From Streptomyces durocortorensis (GTDB taxonomy: Bacteria; Actinomycetota; Actinomycetes; Streptomycetales; Streptomycetaceae): DNA of 38,411 nucleotides. The DNA lies in contig NZ_JAFEUF010000012.1 in assembly GCF_016901035.1 (NCBI RefSeq), positions 1-38,411 of the forward strand, in the 5' to 3' direction. Positions 30,392-38,310 of the stretch are shown here, piece by piece; the first letter of the stretch is position 1; each line of letters begins with the position of its first letter. The translations under genes were made by a program, and so were the position numbers. Below the pieces are notes generated by a model, which worked only from the letters and a program-made list of their open reading frames with translations, was not told where the DNA came from and did not search any database.

Positions 30392-30525
30392 CTGTCACTA
30401 CACACGGCGCGGCCACTCCTTCGCGGGACAGGACAGGCGAACCCGCCCCACACCCGGCACCACCCCGCTAAAATCCCCACGCTCAAGCCGTTGACCAGGA
30501 CATACACCGAAGTCCGGCTGGAGTA
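30392..30525. repeat. Right terminal inverted repeat of the IS (134 bp)
   Basis: It ends CCGGCTGGAGTA and is the exact complement of the left repeat. It lies just upstream of the transposase start and therefore probably contains its promoter. Confidence 0.93.
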
Positions 30526-30529
30526 CTAG
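30526..30529. repeat. Right copy of target duplication (CTAG), includes a stop codon
   Basis: CTAG flanks the IS on the right. Read on the minus strand its TAG is the stop codon of the pentapeptide-repeat gene, so insertion left that gene's length unchanged. Confidence 0.75.
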
Positions 30530-31368
30530 GCGGCCCAGTGCGGAGGGCGGCTCAGAGATGTGGGGAGGGCTGTATTCGCGTTGCCCTTCGCGGCGTTGAG
30601 CTGGGCCTGGGTCAGGAACAGGCTTCCCGTCAGGTCGGCGCCCGAGAGATCGGCGTCACGGAAGTCCGCGCCGATGAGGTCGGCCAGGCGGAGATCGGCG
30701 CCGGTGAGATCGGCGGCGATCAGATAGGCCCCGCGAAGGTCCGCTCCGCGCAGGTCGGCGCCACGCAGGCGGGCCCCGATGAGGTCGGCACCACGGTGGT
30801 TGCGCTTCTTACGGCGGGGCGCGGCGGCCCGGACGAGTTCGCTGGTGCGCAGAAGCAGACCGGCGACTCGGTCACGGTGACCGGCGACGTCGAGTTCGGC
30901 GAAGTCGACGGCGGGGCGCTCGGTGTGCCGTTCCGTCTCTTCCAGGGCTCGGCGGATCTCGGTGTGCAGGGGGCGTGCGTCCGGGAGCGTGAGGGCCTCG
31001 GTGAGGTACCACAGCAGTTCGTGGAGCTGCCTCATGACCGGGAACACCTGGAACATCTGGGCGGCGAGGTCGGGGGACGAACGCCAGTCGCGGCCCCCGT
31101 ACGTCGCCTGGGAGACCTTCTGCCCGGCGCCGAAGCAGTCGTACACGGTGCAGCCGGAGAAGCCCTTCGGGCGCAGCCGGGTGTGGATGCCGCAGCGGAA
31201 ATCGTCCTGAAGGTTGGGGCAGGGCCGCCCGGCGTCCTTGTCGATGGCGAAGTCCGACGAAGCCGTCAGCGTGAGTGCGACACAGCAGAGAGCGAAACAG
31301 TTGGTGCAGTCCGCGCGCAGAGCCTCCCGTGCATGGTCGGGCACGGCGATCGAATCGTGGTCGGGCAC
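30526..31368 (-). CDS. Pentapeptide-repeat protein with Cys-rich N-terminal domain
   Basis: The 280-aa product has an N-terminal part (1-100) with several Cys residues (DCTNCFALCCVALTL, GRPCPNLQDDFRCGIH, GFSGCTVYDCFGAGQ), which could bind metal, and a helical middle. A C-terminal array of A(D/N)LxG pentapeptides follows (about 205-260; GADLIGARLRGADLRGADLR), forming a right-handed quadrilateral beta-helix. Quinolone-protection proteins of the Qnr/MfpA type use such a fold, but the long extra domain argues against simple equivalence. GTG at 31368 is preferred (GAGGAT upstream); a second GTG at 31344 is possible. The IS insertion sits exactly at its stop. Confidence 0.82.
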   Translation of the reverse strand: MPDHDSIAVPDHAREALRADCTNCFALCCVALTLTASSDFAIDKDAGRPCPNLQDDFRCGIHTRLRPKGFSGCTVYDCFGAGQKVSQATYGGRDWRSSPDLAAQMFQVFPVMRQLHELLWYLTEALTLPDARPLHTEIRRALEETERHTERPAVDFAELDVAGHRDRVAGLLLRTSELVRAAAPRRKKRNHRGADLIGARLRGADLRGADLRGAYLIAADLTGADLRLADLIGADFRDADLSGADLTGSLFLTQAQLNAAKGNANTALPTSLSRPPHWAA

Positions 31369-31508
31369 GGGTGGCGGATCCTCGCTTGGATGGTGCTGCG
31401 GACAGTGCGGGTGTAGAGCACACGAGTCTACCGAGGAGCCGGGGAGCGGCGCTTGTGCCTGCTGCTGCCGGTGCACACTGGGCGCCGTAGGTACGACGAG
31501 GGGGGCGT

Positions 31509-32003
31509 ATGAGCAGCGAGGAGAACACCGGGTTCGAGCCCGCGACCGGCGACGGTCCACCGCCTGCCGAGCCCGCGGCGGTACGGGCCGCTTCGGTGCG
31601 GACCGCGTTCGAGGGGCTGCTGCAGATCCGTCGGCTGACGGGTGATGGGCGGCCCGACCCTGTGGCGGCCCCGGCTCCGTGGGAGCTGAACCGCCCGGTG
31701 CGGGCGGTCGCCTTGGCGCTGGAGAGCTCGGGGGCGACGCCTTCGGCCGTCGACCCGTCGGGGCGTCGTGTGTCGGCCGGATACCGGGTGGGTGACGGGG
31801 AGTCGGCGGGTTCGGTACGGGTCGAGTGGGCCGGGCCGCCCGGCAGCGGGGCCGCCCACGACGAGGAGGAGGCGCTGGCCGGCTGTGCTTCGGCCTTGCG
31901 GGAGCTGGGTTGGACGGTGCTGCTCTACCGGGGGCCCCGCAGGCGGCGCTACCTGGAGGTGGAGCCGCCGAGCGGGTTGTCCGGCGGGCACGGCCGGGCT
32001 TGA
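31509..32003 (+). CDS. Hypothetical protein (164 aa)
   Basis: The 164-aa protein has an acidic/Pro-rich N-terminus (1-25), a helical part (AAVRAASVRTAFEGLLQIRR) and a C-terminal half with alternating strands (AGSVRVEWAGPPGSG, LGWTVLLYRGPRRRRYLEVE). No motif or membrane segment is seen. GAGGGGGG lies before ATG 31509. It is divergent from the pentapeptide gene and is followed 65 bp later by another small unknown on the same strand. Similar proteins occur in Streptomyces but I cannot assign a family. Confidence 0.68.
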   Translation: MSSEENTGFEPATGDGPPPAEPAAVRAASVRTAFEGLLQIRRLTGDGRPDPVAAPAPWELNRPVRAVALALESSGATPSAVDPSGRRVSAGYRVGDGESAGSVRVEWAGPPGSGAAHDEEEALAGCASALRELGWTVLLYRGPRRRRYLEVEPPSGLSGGHGRA

Positions 32004-32068
32004 GGCGGCGTTGTCAGACCCATGAGAGATGCTTGACGGTCCGACAGCTCTGAGGAGGAGATGCTGAG

Positions 32069-32296
32069 ATGGACAGCGACGAACTCGCGGCGGCGCAGGC
32101 GTACGTCCGCCTGTTGGAGGCCACCCGGGCAGCACTCGCGGACCCCGGCGGCGCACCGGTCTACCTGCCGCTGCTCACCTCTCCGATGAGGGAGGCCGAC
32201 CAGGCCCTACGCAGCGCGGGGCTGACGGGCAACGAGGACCGGCTGTTCGCTCTCGTCCGGGCGTTGCAACCGAGCCTTTCCGGCAGCGACAGATAG
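32069..32296 (+). CDS. Small helical hypothetical protein (75 aa)
   Basis: The 75-aa, mostly helical protein (MDSDELAAAQAYVRLLEATR..., LPLLTSPMREADQALRSAGL, LFALVRALQPSLS) has no hydrophobic membrane segment. GAGGAGGAG about 10 nt before the ATG is a strong ribosome-binding site and the main support for the call. It may be co-transcribed with the preceding 164-aa protein and converges on the enoyl-CoA hydratase gene. Function unknown. Confidence 0.68.
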   Translation: MDSDELAAAQAYVRLLEATRAALADPGGAPVYLPLLTSPMREADQALRSAGLTGNEDRLFALVRALQPSLSGSDR

Positions 32297-32361
32297 GCGC
32301 GCCGCAGGGGCGGCGGTGGGCGAAGCCGCGTCGGGCCACCCCCTACCCGGCCTGTTCCTCC

Positions 32362-33462
32362 CTAGGTGGGGGTGTCGGTAGTGGGGGTGTCCGTGGGGCC
32401 CGGAGCGAGACCGAGTTCTTGTTCGCCGGGGCCGAGCGGTGCGAAGAACCGGTCGACCTCCTGGTCGTCGACCTCGGCGAGGGAGCCCGGCTTCCACTGC
32501 GGGGCGTTGTCCTTGTCGATGATCCGGGCGCGCACGCCTTCCACGAAGTCGGGGTGCTCGAACGCCCGGCTGGAGACCCGGAACTCCTGGTCGAGGACGG
32601 CTTCCAGGCTGTCGAGTCGGGCTGCCCGGCGAACCGCGGCGAGCGTGACCTTGAGGGCGAGGGGCGACTTGGTCAGCAGTTCGTCCGCCGCCGTCCGCGC
32701 TGCGGGCACGCCGCTCTCGCGCAGCCTCCGGACGATGTCCTCCACGGTGTCCGCCGCATAGCAGGCGTCGATCCAGTCGCGTTGCGCGGCGAGCTCGCCG
32801 GTGGTCGCCTCCGTGGTGAACCCCTGGACGATGCCAGCAGCCGAAGCGTCCGAATCGGCCGGCTCGCCCAGTGCTTCGGTCAGAGCCGGCAGGAGGTGGG
32901 CAGGAACGTGGTGATCGGCCAGGCCGCAGAGAAGGGCGTCGGCCGCCCCGACGGAGCGGCCGGTGAGCGCCAGGTGGGTGCCCAGTTCGCCGGGGGCGGC
33001 GGCCAGCAGGCGGGTGCCTCCGACATCGGGCACGAAGCCGATCGCGGTCTCGGGCATGGCGACGCGTGAGCGTTCGGTGACGACCCGGATTCCGGCGTGG
33101 GCCGACACCCCGACCCCGCCGCCCATCACGATGCCGTCCATCAGGGCGACGTAGGGCTTGGGGAATCGGGCGATGCGGGCGTTCAGGCGGTACTCGTCCC
33201 GCCAGAACTCCAGGGATGCGCGTCCCGAGGCCCGGGCGTCGTCGTGCAGAGCCCGGATGTCGCCGCCGGCGCACAGGCCCCGGTCGCCCGCCCCGGACAG
33301 CAGCACCGAGTCGATCGCCTCGTCCTGCCCGGCGCGGGCCAGGGCCTCGTCGAGGAGCCGCACCATGGTGTGGCTGAGGGCGTTGAGGGCCCTGGGACGG
33401 TTCAGTGTGAGGTGCATGCATGTGCCCCTCGTCTCCAGCAGGACGGGTCGGTCGTCGTTCAT
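32362..33462 (-). CDS. Enoyl-CoA hydratase/isomerase family, 3-hydroxyisobutyryl-CoA hydrolase-like
   Basis: The 366-aa crotonase-superfamily protein carries LNRPRALNALSHTMVRLLDE, the oxyanion-hole segment GAGDRGLCAGGDIRAL and IVMGGGVGVSAHAGIRV for the second oxyanion NH. RVAMPETAIGFVPDVGGTRL contains the catalytic Glu of the hydrolase branch. Length (about 350-370) and the C-terminal half (DWIDACYAADTVEDIVRRLR, KSPLALKVTLAAVRRA, DNAPQWKP) match 3-hydroxyisobutyryl-CoA hydrolases of valine catabolism rather than plain hydratases. The valine role is inferred; no other valine-degradation gene is adjacent. The C-terminal tail has short Thr/Pro repeats. Start ATG 33462 has GGAG upstream. Confidence 0.88.
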   Translation of the reverse strand: MNDDRPVLLETRGTCMHLTLNRPRALNALSHTMVRLLDEALARAGQDEAIDSVLLSGAGDRGLCAGGDIRALHDDARASGRASLEFWRDEYRLNARIARFPKPYVALMDGIVMGGGVGVSAHAGIRVVTERSRVAMPETAIGFVPDVGGTRLLAAAPGELGTHLALTGRSVGAADALLCGLADHHVPAHLLPALTEALGEPADSDASAAGIVQGFTTEATTGELAAQRDWIDACYAADTVEDIVRRLRESGVPAARTAADELLTKSPLALKVTLAAVRRAARLDSLEAVLDQEFRVSSRAFEHPDFVEGVRARIIDKDNAPQWKPGSLAEVDDQEVDRFFAPLGPGEQELGLAPGPTDTPTTDTPT

Positions 33463-33645
33463 GCGTGCGCTCCGCTCGCTGGGCTCATGGACACGTAGGA
33501 CGCATCCATGGTCGCGGACGGCCCTCGGTTGCCGTTCCGCGGCCCCCGGACCGGCCGCTGTGGCACTTCGCTGGATGCGGCTCGACAATTGAGGCCTACG
33601 GGGCGCGCCGACGCACTGCCCCGCCGGACGACCTCCGGAGCAGGA

Positions 33646-35778
33646 ATGACCGACGACGAACGGCGGCAGGACGCCGAAGCCTCTCCGCTCCGCCGGATCG
33701 ACCGGAAGACCAACGGTGAGATCCGGCCGACGGAACGCCTCGCCATGAATCGGACCGGCAGCTTCGACTGGGATCTGGACTCCCGGACTCTGGACATCGA
33801 CGAGGCCGGGCTCATGGTGTTCGGCGTGGATCCGGCGACGTACGACGCACGGCCGGGTGCCCTGCTGGAGCACCTGGAACCGGCGGAACGGGCCCGGCTC
33901 GACGTCACGATCGACGAGGCCATCACCGGCGGCAGCAATTCCTACAGCGTCCATTTCCGCGTACCGCTGGACGACGGGACCACGCAGTGGACCCATGTCC
34001 AGGCCCGCATCCTCCGATCGAAGGACGGAAGAGCGCACCGGATCGTGGGCGTCGTCCGGGACGCGACGGCTGAGGTCACCCATTCGGCCTTCGTTCTCGA
34101 TCTGGAAAAGCGGCGGCAGCGCCAGACCAATATCGTTGAACGCACAACGAGTGCGATGTCCCGCGCGGTGACCGTGGACGATGTGACGGCCGCCCTCACC
34201 GGACCCGGCGGGCTGGCCCGGCTCGGTGCGGACGGTCTCGCGCTGGGGCTCGTGGAGAACTCCGCGCTGAACATCGTCGCGCTGAGCGGGGAATCGCTCG
34301 AAGTGCTCGACGGGCTCGGCTCCGGCGACCTCGACCGCAACCTCCCGCTCGCGGACACCATCCGCAGCGGACGCCCCCGCTTCATCACCTCGCTCGCCGC
34401 ACTGGCCCGGCGCTACCCGGAACTGGAGCCGCATCTCGGCAGGCTCAGGTTCCGGGCGGCGGCGTATCTCCCGCTGGTGGCCCAGGCCCGGTCGCTCGGC
34501 GGGCTGGCCCTCTTCTACCGCGAGCGCACGGTCTTCAACGCCGACGAGCGCATTCTGTGCCTAGGGCTCGCCGCCATCGTGGCCCAGTCCCTGCAACGGG
34601 CGATGCTCTTCGACGAGGAGCGGGAGTTCGCCACCCAGCTCCAGTCCGCGATGCTCCCGCCCCGGATACAGGACGTCGAGGGCGGCGAGATCGCGGTCCG
34701 CTACCACGCCGCGTGGAGCGGCCGGCAGGTCGGCGGCGACTGGTACGACGTGATCACCCTGCCCAAGAACCGTTACGGGCTGGTCGTGGGGGACGTCCAG
34801 GGGCACGACACCCACGCGGCCGCGATCATGGGCCAGTTGCGCATCGCCCTGCGCGCGTACGCCTCCGAGGGGCACCCGCCGGCCACCGTGCTGGCACGGG
34901 CCTCCCGCTTCCTCGCCGAACTGGACACCGAGCGCTTCGCCACGTGCACGTACGCCCAGGTCGACCTGGCGTCCGGAGCGGTGCAGGTGGTGCGGGCCGG
35001 GCACCTCGGCCCGTTGATCCGCCACGTCGACGGGCGGGTCGGCAGTCCGCAGGTGCGCGGCGGGCTGCCGCTCGGCACTTCCACGGATCTTCTGGACGAG
35101 GAGTATCCGGAGACCCGCCTCGACCTGGTGCCCGGTGAGACGTTCGTGCTGTACACGGACGGGTTGGTGGAGGAACCCGGGGCCGATCTCGACGCCGGGA
35201 TCGACGCGCTGCGCAACGAGGTCAGCGCCGGGCCCGCAGGAGCGGAGGCGTTGGCCGATCACCTGTCGGAACGGCTGTGGGAACGGTGGGGGTCGGGGGA
35301 CGATGTGGCGCTTCTGGTCCTGCGCCGCAGCCCGGACGTGGGTTCGTCGCACGCGCCGCGGCTCCACCAGTACATCCACCAGGCGGACCCGGAAGGGCTC
35401 TCGGACGCCCGGGCGATCGTTCGGCAGGCCCTCGCCGACTGGGACATGGCCGAGTTCGCCGACGACGCGGAACTCGTCACGGGCGAGCTGTTGGTGAACG
35501 TGCTCCTGCACACCGAGGGCGGGGCGGTGCTGACGTTGGAGGTGCTGCCCGAACCGGTACGGCGGATCCGGCTGTCGGTCCAGGACCGGTCCAGTGCCTG
35601 GCCCCGGCGGCGGACACCGGGTGAGACGTCCACCTCCGGCCGGGGACTGCTCCTGCTCGACGCGGTCGCCACGCGCTGGGGGATCGAGCCCCGCGGCGAG
35701 GGCAAGGCCGTCTGGTGCGAGATCGGCCCCACTCCCCCGCCGGCCACCGCGCCGCCGCCGGCGGTCGCGGAGCGGTGA
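33646..35778 (+). CDS. Multidomain SpoIIE/PP2C phosphatase (PAS-GAF-PP2C-HATPase)
   Basis: The 710-aa cytosolic protein has four domains: a PAS-like domain (about 35-150; GSFDWDLDSRTLDIDEAGLM), a GAF-like domain (about 165-320), a PP2C/SpoIIE domain (about 330-562) and a C-terminal HATPase_c domain (about 575-695). PP2C motifs GGDWYD (363-368), GDVQGHD (382-388), YTDGLVEE (503-510) and GDDVALLVL (551-559) are complete. The kinase-like part has an N-box-like ELVTGELLVNVLLH (609-622), QDRS and SGRGLLLL (665-671). Such proteins combine an RsbU-like phosphatase with an RsbW-like anti-sigma kinase, so one protein may switch a sigma factor both ways. ATG 33646 has CGGAG 7 nt upstream. Confidence 0.93.
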   Translation: MTDDERRQDAEASPLRRIDRKTNGEIRPTERLAMNRTGSFDWDLDSRTLDIDEAGLMVFGVDPATYDARPGALLEHLEPAERARLDVTIDEAITGGSNSYSVHFRVPLDDGTTQWTHVQARILRSKDGRAHRIVGVVRDATAEVTHSAFVLDLEKRRQRQTNIVERTTSAMSRAVTVDDVTAALTGPGGLARLGADGLALGLVENSALNIVALSGESLEVLDGLGSGDLDRNLPLADTIRSGRPRFITSLAALARRYPELEPHLGRLRFRAAAYLPLVAQARSLGGLALFYRERTVFNADERILCLGLAAIVAQSLQRAMLFDEEREFATQLQSAMLPPRIQDVEGGEIAVRYHAAWSGRQVGGDWYDVITLPKNRYGLVVGDVQGHDTHAAAIMGQLRIALRAYASEGHPPATVLARASRFLAELDTERFATCTYAQVDLASGAVQVVRAGHLGPLIRHVDGRVGSPQVRGGLPLGTSTDLLDEEYPETRLDLVPGETFVLYTDGLVEEPGADLDAGIDALRNEVSAGPAGAEALADHLSERLWERWGSGDDVALLVLRRSPDVGSSHAPRLHQYIHQADPEGLSDARAIVRQALADWDMAEFADDAELVTGELLVNVLLHTEGGAVLTLEVLPEPVRRIRLSVQDRSSAWPRRRTPGETSTSGRGLLLLDAVATRWGIEPRGEGKAVWCEIGPTPPPATAPPPAVAER

Positions 35779-35787
35779 CGGACGAAG

Positions 35788-35967
35788 AGGGGGGGGGGGG
35801 GGGGGCGGGGGGGGGGGGGGGGGGGGGGCGGCCCCACGGACGCGGGCGCGCCCGCGCCGCCCCCCCCGCCCGCCCGCCGGCGCGGGCGGGGGGGGGGGGG
35901 GGGGGGGGGGGGTGTGGTGGGTTGGGGGGGTGTCTCTCCGGCCGTGGGCCCCCCCCCCCCCACCCCC
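35788..35967. other. G/C homopolymer mosaic, probable artefact
   Basis: About 180 bases are mostly G runs, then C/G runs, then G and C runs again, with few A or T. No gene is supported between 35779 and 36111. The phosphatase ends cleanly 10 bp before it. Confidence 0.75.
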
Positions 35968-36111
35968 TGACCACGGCTCGTACGGCCTCAACCGCGGCTC
36001 ATGCGGCCTCGACCGCCGGTGTCGGACGGCTCCCGGCCGCTTCCTGCGTTCCTGCGGCTCATGAGGTCCGCTGCCACATACTGCCGACGCGGGCCGCTGA
36101 GCGCGGGAGCG

Positions 36112-36747
36112 TCAGTTCTGGGCGGTACGGCGCTTGCGGACGGCCCACAGGATGCCGCCACCGGCCAGCAGCACGGCGACAGCGGCGCCGCCGATGACCG
36201 GGGTCGTCGACGACGAACCGGTCTCGGCCAGGTCCGGCGAGCTCGGGCTCGGGGCGGGCACGGCGGGCGCGGACTCCGAAGGCTCCTCGCTGGGCGTGTC
36301 GCTCGGCTCGGGCGTCCCGGTGGACGGCGTCTGCGACGGGGTGGGCTCGCTCGGAGTCTCCTCGGGCGGCGTGGGGCTGGGCTCCTCGTCGCACACCTTC
36401 GCCGTCTCCGACTTGTCGATGGAGTGCTTGCCGTCGCCGTCGGCGTCCTTGACGACCAGTCGGACGGTCACCGGCTTGTCGTGCTCGGGGAGCGTCAGCT
36501 TCTTGTGGAACTCACGGCCGAACGTCTCGGTGGGGAGCAGGTCCTTGCCGTCCACCGTGACGGTCACCGTGTTGGGGACGTCGCTCGTGTAGTTGGTGAG
36601 GTCGACAGTCACCTCGGAGCAGGTCACGGCCCAGGTGGGGGTGTGAGCCGCGGCCGGACCGGCGGAGATGACGCCTCCGGTCAGACCGACGACCGCAGCG
36701 GCCACGAGTGCTCCCGCGCCACGCCACGATCTCCTGGGTATGGTCAT
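36112..36747 (-). CDS. LAETG-anchored cell-surface protein (sortase substrate)
   Basis: The 211-aa preprotein has a signal peptide (1-34; basic MTIPRRSWRG, hydrophobic core, AAA before HTPT) and a small beta-rich domain (about 35-120, with a Cys pair that could form a disulfide; TWAVTCSEVTVDLTNYT). A Pro/Ser/Thr/Glu-rich wall-spanning stalk follows (about 122-170). The sorting signal LAETG begins at 173, followed by a hydrophobic helix and a basic VRKRRTAQN tail. LAxTG is the signature of class E sortase substrates in Streptomyces. No sortase gene is present in the window. GGAGGAAG lies before ATG 36747. Ligand or partner unknown. Confidence 0.92.
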   Translation of the reverse strand: MTIPRRSWRGAGALVAAAVVGLTGGVISAGPAAAHTPTWAVTCSEVTVDLTNYTSDVPNTVTVTVDGKDLLPTETFGREFHKKLTLPEHDKPVTVRLVVKDADGDGKHSIDKSETAKVCDEEPSPTPPEETPSEPTPSQTPSTGTPEPSDTPSEEPSESAPAVPAPSPSSPDLAETGSSSTTPVIGGAAVAVLLAGGGILWAVRKRRTAQN

Positions 36748-37023
36748 GGATTCTTCCTCCAGATACATCTCATCGCCCGAATGGCGGTGAGGCGCACAGT
36801 ACTGCCATCGCCCGCGAGCACCGCAGCCGCCCCGTGCGTTACCGGACGCACCAACTCCGGTCATATCGCCGCTACTTCCGGCAAGGCGGGCAGCCACCCC
36901 GTCGTCCTGTCCTTCGGCGGTGGCCGGATGAGAGCGTGGACTGCGCATCTATCTGAAGCCGTTCCCTTCAGCCTCCGCGCCTGCTCCTGCTGATCGGGAT
37001 GTGGCGACGTGAGCCCCGCGTCG

Positions 37024-37512
37024 TCACAGAGCCTTGTGCATGATGTGAATTCCCACATAGCCCTGGGTCGGGTGGTTGAAGCCCTCCGGAAGGGTGCCGA
37101 TCACGTCGAAGCCGATCGACCTGTACAGCTTGAGGGCATGGGTGTTCGTCTCGACCACCGCGTTGAACTGCATCGCTCGATACCCTTCGGCCCGAGCCCA
37201 GTCGACCGAGTGCTCGCACAGCGCCCGCCCCACGCCACGGCCGGAGTGCGCGGGGTCGACCAGGTAGGTGGCGCTGGCGATGTGGGAGCCGTTACCCATG
37301 TGGTTGCGGTTCATCTTCGCCGTGCCGAGCACCGTTCCGGCGTCGTCGACGGCGACGACCACGCGGCTCGGCGCCGGGACGAACCACCATCCCTCGGCGT
37401 CCTCCTTGCCGAGGTCGAGCGGGTAGGTGAGCGTCTCGCCCGCGGAGACGATCGCATGGAAGAACGGCCAGATGGCGGGCCAGTCCTCGGAGGTTGCTTC
37501 CCTGATCAACAT
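37024..37512 (-). CDS. GNAT family N-acetyltransferase
   Basis: The 162-aa protein has the GNAT fold: LIREATSEDWPAIWPFFHAI at the N-terminus, GTAKMNRNHMGNGSHIASAT for the central strands, motif A as YLVDPAHSGRGVGRALCEHS (acetyl-CoA binding, SGRGVGR), and AMQFNAVVETNTHALKLYRS with GFDVIGTLPEGF at the C-terminus. The substrate is unknown; the sequence resembles the phosphinothricin acetyltransferase-like subgroup only loosely. ATG 37512 gives the usual GNAT start; an in-frame ATG at 37530 is possible, and neither has a clear SD. Confidence 0.9.
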   Translation of the reverse strand: MLIREATSEDWPAIWPFFHAIVSAGETLTYPLDLGKEDAEGWWFVPAPSRVVVAVDDAGTVLGTAKMNRNHMGNGSHIASATYLVDPAHSGRGVGRALCEHSVDWARAEGYRAMQFNAVVETNTHALKLYRSIGFDVIGTLPEGFNHPTQGYVGIHIMHKAL

Positions 37513-37551
37513 CCGGACAGGATGCCCCATCCGAAGGATCGGCGCGAAACG

Positions 37552-38301
37552 TTATCCAGCGCCCCGACCACGCCATCCCAACCTGGCGAGCAGCCCCTTC
37601 CCGGTCGGCCGGTGCGCCGTAGCGGAACGTAGTGCCCCGGTGCCGGCGGGCGGCGTCGCCCGGGCTCCCCCGTCGTCCCCGGGGCGAGGGGCCGGCCGGT
37701 CCTCGCGTGCCCGGTCCAGCTCCAGGGTCAGGTTGACCCGCCGCCAGAGAATTTCGTCGGGGTCGTCGGCCAGCATCAACTCAGCCATGGCCTCCCTCGC
37801 CGCCATGGACCCCGGGCGTCCGAAGACCGGGTCGGGCCGGACCCGTACGAGATAGGCGCGTTCATAGGGGTCGTCCACCACTTCGGCCAGTTGCACCGGG
37901 TCCAGTGCCGACGCCTGGACCGCCGTGCGCGCCCAGGGGTCCGTCGTGCGGTTCAGCAGCCGGTCGATGCGTTGCGAACGCCAGTTGCGCGCCCGCCGGT
38001 CGTCGCCCGCATCCAGCATCGTGCGCATCCCCACAGGCGTCCGCCCGGCGAGCAGCGCGGGCTCCCGTGCCGCGAAGGCGGCGAGCTCGTCCGCGAGGTA
38101 GAGCCAGACCACCGCGCGATACCGGTTCAGATAGAACGTGACCGGTGATACGCAGCCCGTCCGGGCCAGCCGGGTGAACCGTGCCGGTGCGATGTCCAGC
38201 AGGGCCGCTCCTTGCGCCGTGCCGACCGTGCGGACCCGCTCCACCAAGGCGTCGGGGAAGCCCGGTTGCTCCCGCAGGCGCGCGATCTCCTCCTCATGCA
38301 C
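37552..38301 (-). CDS. HTH-like hypothetical protein, 5' end uncertain
   Basis: About 249 aa from GTG 38301. Residues 30-85 look like a MerR-type or excisionase-type DNA-binding domain (QGAALLDIAPARFTRLARTG, then SPVTFYLNRYRAVVWLYLAD). A helical middle follows (LLNRTTDPWARTAVQASALD) with a Pro/Gly/Ala/Arg-rich tail. I recall similar Streptomyces proteins under DUF6397 but am not certain. The frame stays open upstream into a C/G homopolymer tract, so the true start may be further upstream or lost. No SD is readable before 38301. Confidence 0.65.
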   Translation of the reverse strand: MHEEEIARLREQPGFPDALVERVRTVGTAQGAALLDIAPARFTRLARTGCVSPVTFYLNRYRAVVWLYLADELAAFAAREPALLAGRTPVGMRTMLDAGDDRRARNWRSQRIDRLLNRTTDPWARTAVQASALDPVQLAEVVDDPYERAYLVRVRPDPVFGRPGSMAAREAMAELMLADDPDEILWRRVNLTLELDRAREDRPAPRPGDDGGARATPPAGTGALRSATAHRPTGKGLLARLGWRGRGAG

Positions 38302-38310
38302 CCGTGGTCG

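Larger units (their letters stand above)
28964..30525 (-). mobile_element. IS701-family insertion sequence (1562 bp)
   Basis: The element is bounded by CTAG on both sides and carries 134-bp perfect terminal inverted repeats (28964-29097 and 30392-30525), far longer than the few tens of bases usual for this family. It contains one transposase gene, leftward, whose coding sequence is split by a -1 frame change near 29250. The transposase 3' end lies inside the left repeat, so the right repeat holds an inverted copy of that coding end. It is inserted between the SRPBCC gene and the pentapeptide gene, exactly at the latter's stop codon. Confidence 0.9.

Noticed and set aside
29519..30529. Plus-strand open frame within the IS element
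   Set aside because: Antisense of the transposase. Its end matches another frame only because the two terminal repeats are identical.
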